DNA of 64,000 bases, from assembly GCF_000150955.2 (NCBI RefSeq), contig NC_011699.1:124001-188000 (forward strand), in the 5' to 3' direction. The stretch is from Phaeodactylum tricornutum CCAP 1055/1 (taxonomy: Eukaryota > Bacillariophyta > Bacillariophyceae > Surirellales > Neidiaceae). The position numbers were made by a program, and so were the translations under genes. The notes beneath the pieces are model-generated. The model was given only the letters and a program-made list of their open reading frames with translations, was not told the origin of the DNA and ran no database searches. Positions 61,291 to 64,000 of the stretch are shown here, one piece after another (position 1 is the stretch's first letter; each line of letters begins with the position of its first letter).

Positions 61291-62622
61291 GATGGAGGAG
61301 TCGTTCGCTTTTCGGATTTGAGAACGAGATGAAAGCAACGACAATGACGGCGGCAACCGACGTGCTGGGCACTCAATGAAGCGGTGTGTGAGCGTGAGAC
61401 TAGTGTGGAGAGAGTGAGGGTGACGGAACGGTCCACGCCGAATCTGTTCTTGTGTTTCGTCACTTTTTCCATCATTGGCGGGCGATCTACCCGTCACGCG
61501 GGTTCGGGTACGGAGGTGTTGGTTCGGATTCGTCGGCTTGGTTTGTTTGGTACGGTCGGATAAGTCAACTCACTGGCATGGGACGAGACTACCGGTAACC
61601 GGAAAGGAACCGGAAAGCCAACGTGTTGCCAACCTGCGGTCTGGAGGCGTCGGGATGGCTCTGACGCACGGCTCGCTTCCGTGACTCATTCCTGATCGTC
61701 GTACTTACGTCTTCCGTCCGTCAGCGGTCGGTCCAACAACACATTGCACAATTCCGGCAGCTTGCCCAAGGATCTGCCTTTCCCCAAAAGCTGTTCCTCC
61801 GTACTCGTGTCCTATCGTGTCGTGGCGTGGCGTGTCACGCGTAGAATCGATTGTACGACACACGCGTGAACGGCCCCTCGCCTCGCCTCGCCCCGACCCC
61901 TTCACACACCGCCACCCGATCTTTTGGCACTCGACCCATAATCGATCGGTCCACTTTCCGCACATCTGCCACAACGACCGTTTGGAACTGTCTACCATTT
62001 AGAGTAAAAGCATGGTACCACAAAGAATACTCTTGGCTGTTGCAGGTATGTTCACGCATAGAGTATCCGCACATGGAGCTAGGTAGTTAGTCAAATTGTT
62101 CGTTCGTTCGTTCGGTAACGAGACAGCCGTCACACGCCTCGCGATCGTTTGGGATCCCTCTGTCGCTTGACGATGGCGTGTGCTATTCCCAGCGTATCAC
62201 ACAATTGATAGATTGGCAGTATTGAGGTTGTTAGAGAACGAACGATTTCCCCGCGGATCACGTCGCAGTTCATCACCACAACCCATCATGGTGGTGACTC
62301 ACCTTCATGCTGCGTACCGTTTGCTTGATGGAATGAGCTCAGTACCCTTTAATCGACGATTTCGTACGATGGCTACCGTGCTACCGGAACGCGCACGGAT
62401 GTTTTTGACCGTCAAGCGTTCGTACGTTTGTCAATAGGAAGGGAAAAACATCTCGTCGTCATCCAATCGGCCTTTGGAAAATGCGTCGATAGGTCAAATA
62501 CTTCTCCCCTGGTCCCACGAAAGTGAAACGGTGATCGTTTCTAGTCCTTTCACAGTCAAGCAATTTGTCGATCGTTCTCTGCGTTGCTCTTTTGGTCTCT
62601 TCTCGATTTACGCGCACATAGA
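61291..62622. other. Divergent intergenic region, about 1.3 kb
   Basis: It separates the CYP51 and sigma-factor genes and should hold both promoters. It carries a CGTGGCGTGGCGTGTCACG run near 61820-61840, a CCTCGCCTCGCC run near 61876-61890 and four TTCG/GTTC units near 62098-62113. No gene was seen. Confidence 0.45.
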
Positions 62623-63999
62623 ATGCACACGCAACTCCCGCTCACACTGATGCGTCTCTTCTCCTCGTCCCGTCTCTTGACGATTGCAGTCTTGGTATGT
62701 ACACGGCATGACACACATGGCTTTACTGCATCCGCGCGTCCGCGCCGAAGTGCGGCCTTTGCTCTGCCCACTTTGTCGTCAATGGCTACCGCCGACGAGT
62801 CCTGGTATTCAACTCTAGAAACACCGCCACAAGCCTGGAATCAGCAATCACTGTCACCCACCGAACGCTACAACAACGAAGGCGACGAAACAAAAGAATT
62901 CACAGGTAGTCGAGAAGACGCAGCCGCCACTGCTACGGCACTTTTGGAAAAGGAAGCGCAGCAACAAAATCCTACCAAACTTCGAGCTCGGGTGCAAGAA
63001 ACCGGCTACGACTCGATTCGCTCTTATATAAAAACAATGTGCAACCACGAACTGCTAAACAAGAACGAAGAGATTATTCTCGGACGCGAAGTTCAGGTCC
63101 TTATTCAGTACGAAGCGACGCGGGAACAACTCGAGGCTGAACTCTTGCGGCCTCCCACCTATCAGGAGTGGGCGACCAAAATACAACCCGATATGATGGT
63201 TCCTGATCTAAAGAAGCAAATTCGTCGCTCGCTTCGCGCCAAGGCTGCCCTGACGGAATCAAATATTCGACTCGTGGTATCCATTGCGAAACGCTACCAA
63301 CACCGGGGACTGTCCTTTCAGGATCTGGCGCAGGAGGGAATTTTGGGATTGACGCGTGCTTGTGAAAAATTCGACCCGGAACGGGGATTCAGGTTCTCGA
63401 CCTACGCCTCGTGGTGGATCAAGCAGTCCATTATGCGAGCTATTGCCGATCAGGGGCGAACGATTCGTCTACCCGTGCACATTCACGACCAAATCAACGC
63501 TCTGAGGAAAGTGGAACGCGAACTTAAAGCCGAACTGGGACGAGACGCCCGTTTGGAAGAAATCACGGAAAAGTCCACCTTGACGGCGGAGAAGATTGAA
63601 TTTCTGAACCGTGTGTCACAGCAAGACGTATCCATGGAACAGGAACTCCGGACGTCAAAATCCAAGGGATCCAGTGCCGGGCTCGGTGGCCCTGACGGTG
63701 GCTTGACTCTCGGAGACGTCATGGGCGATCCCGAAGCCCAACCTGCCGAAGAAGCCTCCTACCAAATGCTCAAAGACGATATTTCTCGATTAATATGTAC
63801 ATTGAACAGTCGCGAACAAGCCGTCATCCGCATGCGTTTTGGACTAGATGATGGAAAGGCCAAGACATTGGAGGAGATTGGACGCCGCTTTTCCGTGACT
63901 CGAGAACGGATACGACAGATCGAATCTCGGGCGTTGCACAAGCTCCGCCAACCATATCGCAACCACGCGGTCAAGTGTTATGTCAAGGATTATTCGTAA
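62623..63999 (+). CDS. Plastid RNA polymerase sigma-70 factor
   Basis: A 458-residue protein from the ATG at 62623, complete just before the window ends; a second ATG at 62650 is possible. The leader ([26 protein letters not shown]) is a likely plastid presequence. Sigma region 2 is clear: [38 protein letters not shown] and [17 protein letters not shown]. Region 3 follows ([20 protein letters not shown]). Region 4 has the promoter -35 helix-turn-helix ([20 protein letters not shown]). It directs the plastid-encoded bacterial-type RNA polymerase to promoters. Regions 1.2 to 4.2 are complete, so it should be active. Nuclear sigma factors of algae descend from the cyanobacterial ancestor of the plastid. 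Confidence 0.93.
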   Translation: MHTQLPLTLMRLFSSSRLLTIAVLVCTRHDTHGFTASARPRRSAAFALPTLSSMATADESWYSTLETPPQAWNQQSLSPTERYNNEGDETKEFTGSREDAAATATALLEKEAQQQNPTKLRARVQETGYDSIRSYIKTMCNHELLNKNEEIILGREVQVLIQYEATREQLEAELLRPPTYQEWATKIQPDMMVPDLKKQIRRSLRAKAALTESNIRLVVSIAKRYQHRGLSFQDLAQEGILGLTRACEKFDPERGFRFSTYASWWIKQSIMRAIADQGRTIRLPVHIHDQINALRKVERELKAELGRDARLEEITEKSTLTAEKIEFLNRVSQQDVSMEQELRTSKSKGSSAGLGGPDGGLTLGDVMGDPEAQPAEEASYQMLKDDISRLICTLNSREQAVIRMRFGLDDGKAKTLEEIGRRFSVTRERIRQIESRALHKLRQPYRNHAVKCYVKDYS

Positions 64000-64000
64000 G

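Overview
The window looks like nuclear DNA of a diatom, most likely a pennate species close to Phaeodactylum tricornutum. Four things point there: short GT-AG introns (about 49-239 bases) in otherwise long exons; N-terminal bipartite plastid presequences with the diatom F/W-A-P-type cleavage motif (e.g. AFAP, SFAP, CAFAP, QAWSAP); Ser/Pro-Asp-rich secreted proteins; and a DUF285/BspA-like surface protein. Both strands are densely coded. I recognised no rRNA, tRNA, CRISPR or viral element by eye.

Layout. 0-8 kb: 3' end of a SPRY-HECT ubiquitin ligase, a Tat-targeted Cys-rich thylakoid-lumen protein, a stramenopile-type Cys/His protein and tubulin cofactor A. 8-15 kb: a WW-domain protein, a plastid DUF3067 protein and a WBP11-GYF splicing-type protein. 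15-24 kb: a secreted Pro-Ser-Asp-rich protein, a plastid membrane protein, plastid phosphoglycerate mutase, mitoribosomal uL22, a plastid LON-substrate-binding protein and a split-exon protein kinase. 24-33 kb: weak small ORFs, a tail-anchored protein, a cyanobacterial-like type III pantothenate kinase fused to two Tudor-like modules, a gene read in three frames and a 2H phosphoesterase. 34-46 kb: a membrane-anchored SGNH hydrolase, a small membrane protein, a plastid RsmD-like methyltransferase, a TAZ zinc-finger protein and a large disordered protein with a RING-like tail region. 46.5-48.3 kb: a 1.8-kb Mutator-like (MULE) DNA transposon with about 141-bp terminal inverted repeats and a 9-bp target duplication. 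49-64 kb: a multipass membrane protein, the DUF285 protein, plastid acetylornithine aminotransferase, a DeSI/PPPDE peptidase, a decayed copy of part of the HECT gene, a plastid NAD(P)-binding-like protein, CYP51 and a plastid sigma factor.

Functionally this is a mixed housekeeping region, not an operon-like system. About ten proteins carry likely plastid presequences and cover carbon metabolism (PGAM), arginine synthesis (ArgD), plastid transcription (sigma-70), rRNA modification and proteostasis. Fourteen intron positions were inferred from GT-AG sites that restore frame and from family alignments recalled from memory. They are gene-model inferences and no transcripts were seen. The most unusual item is the pantothenate kinase-Tudor fusion.
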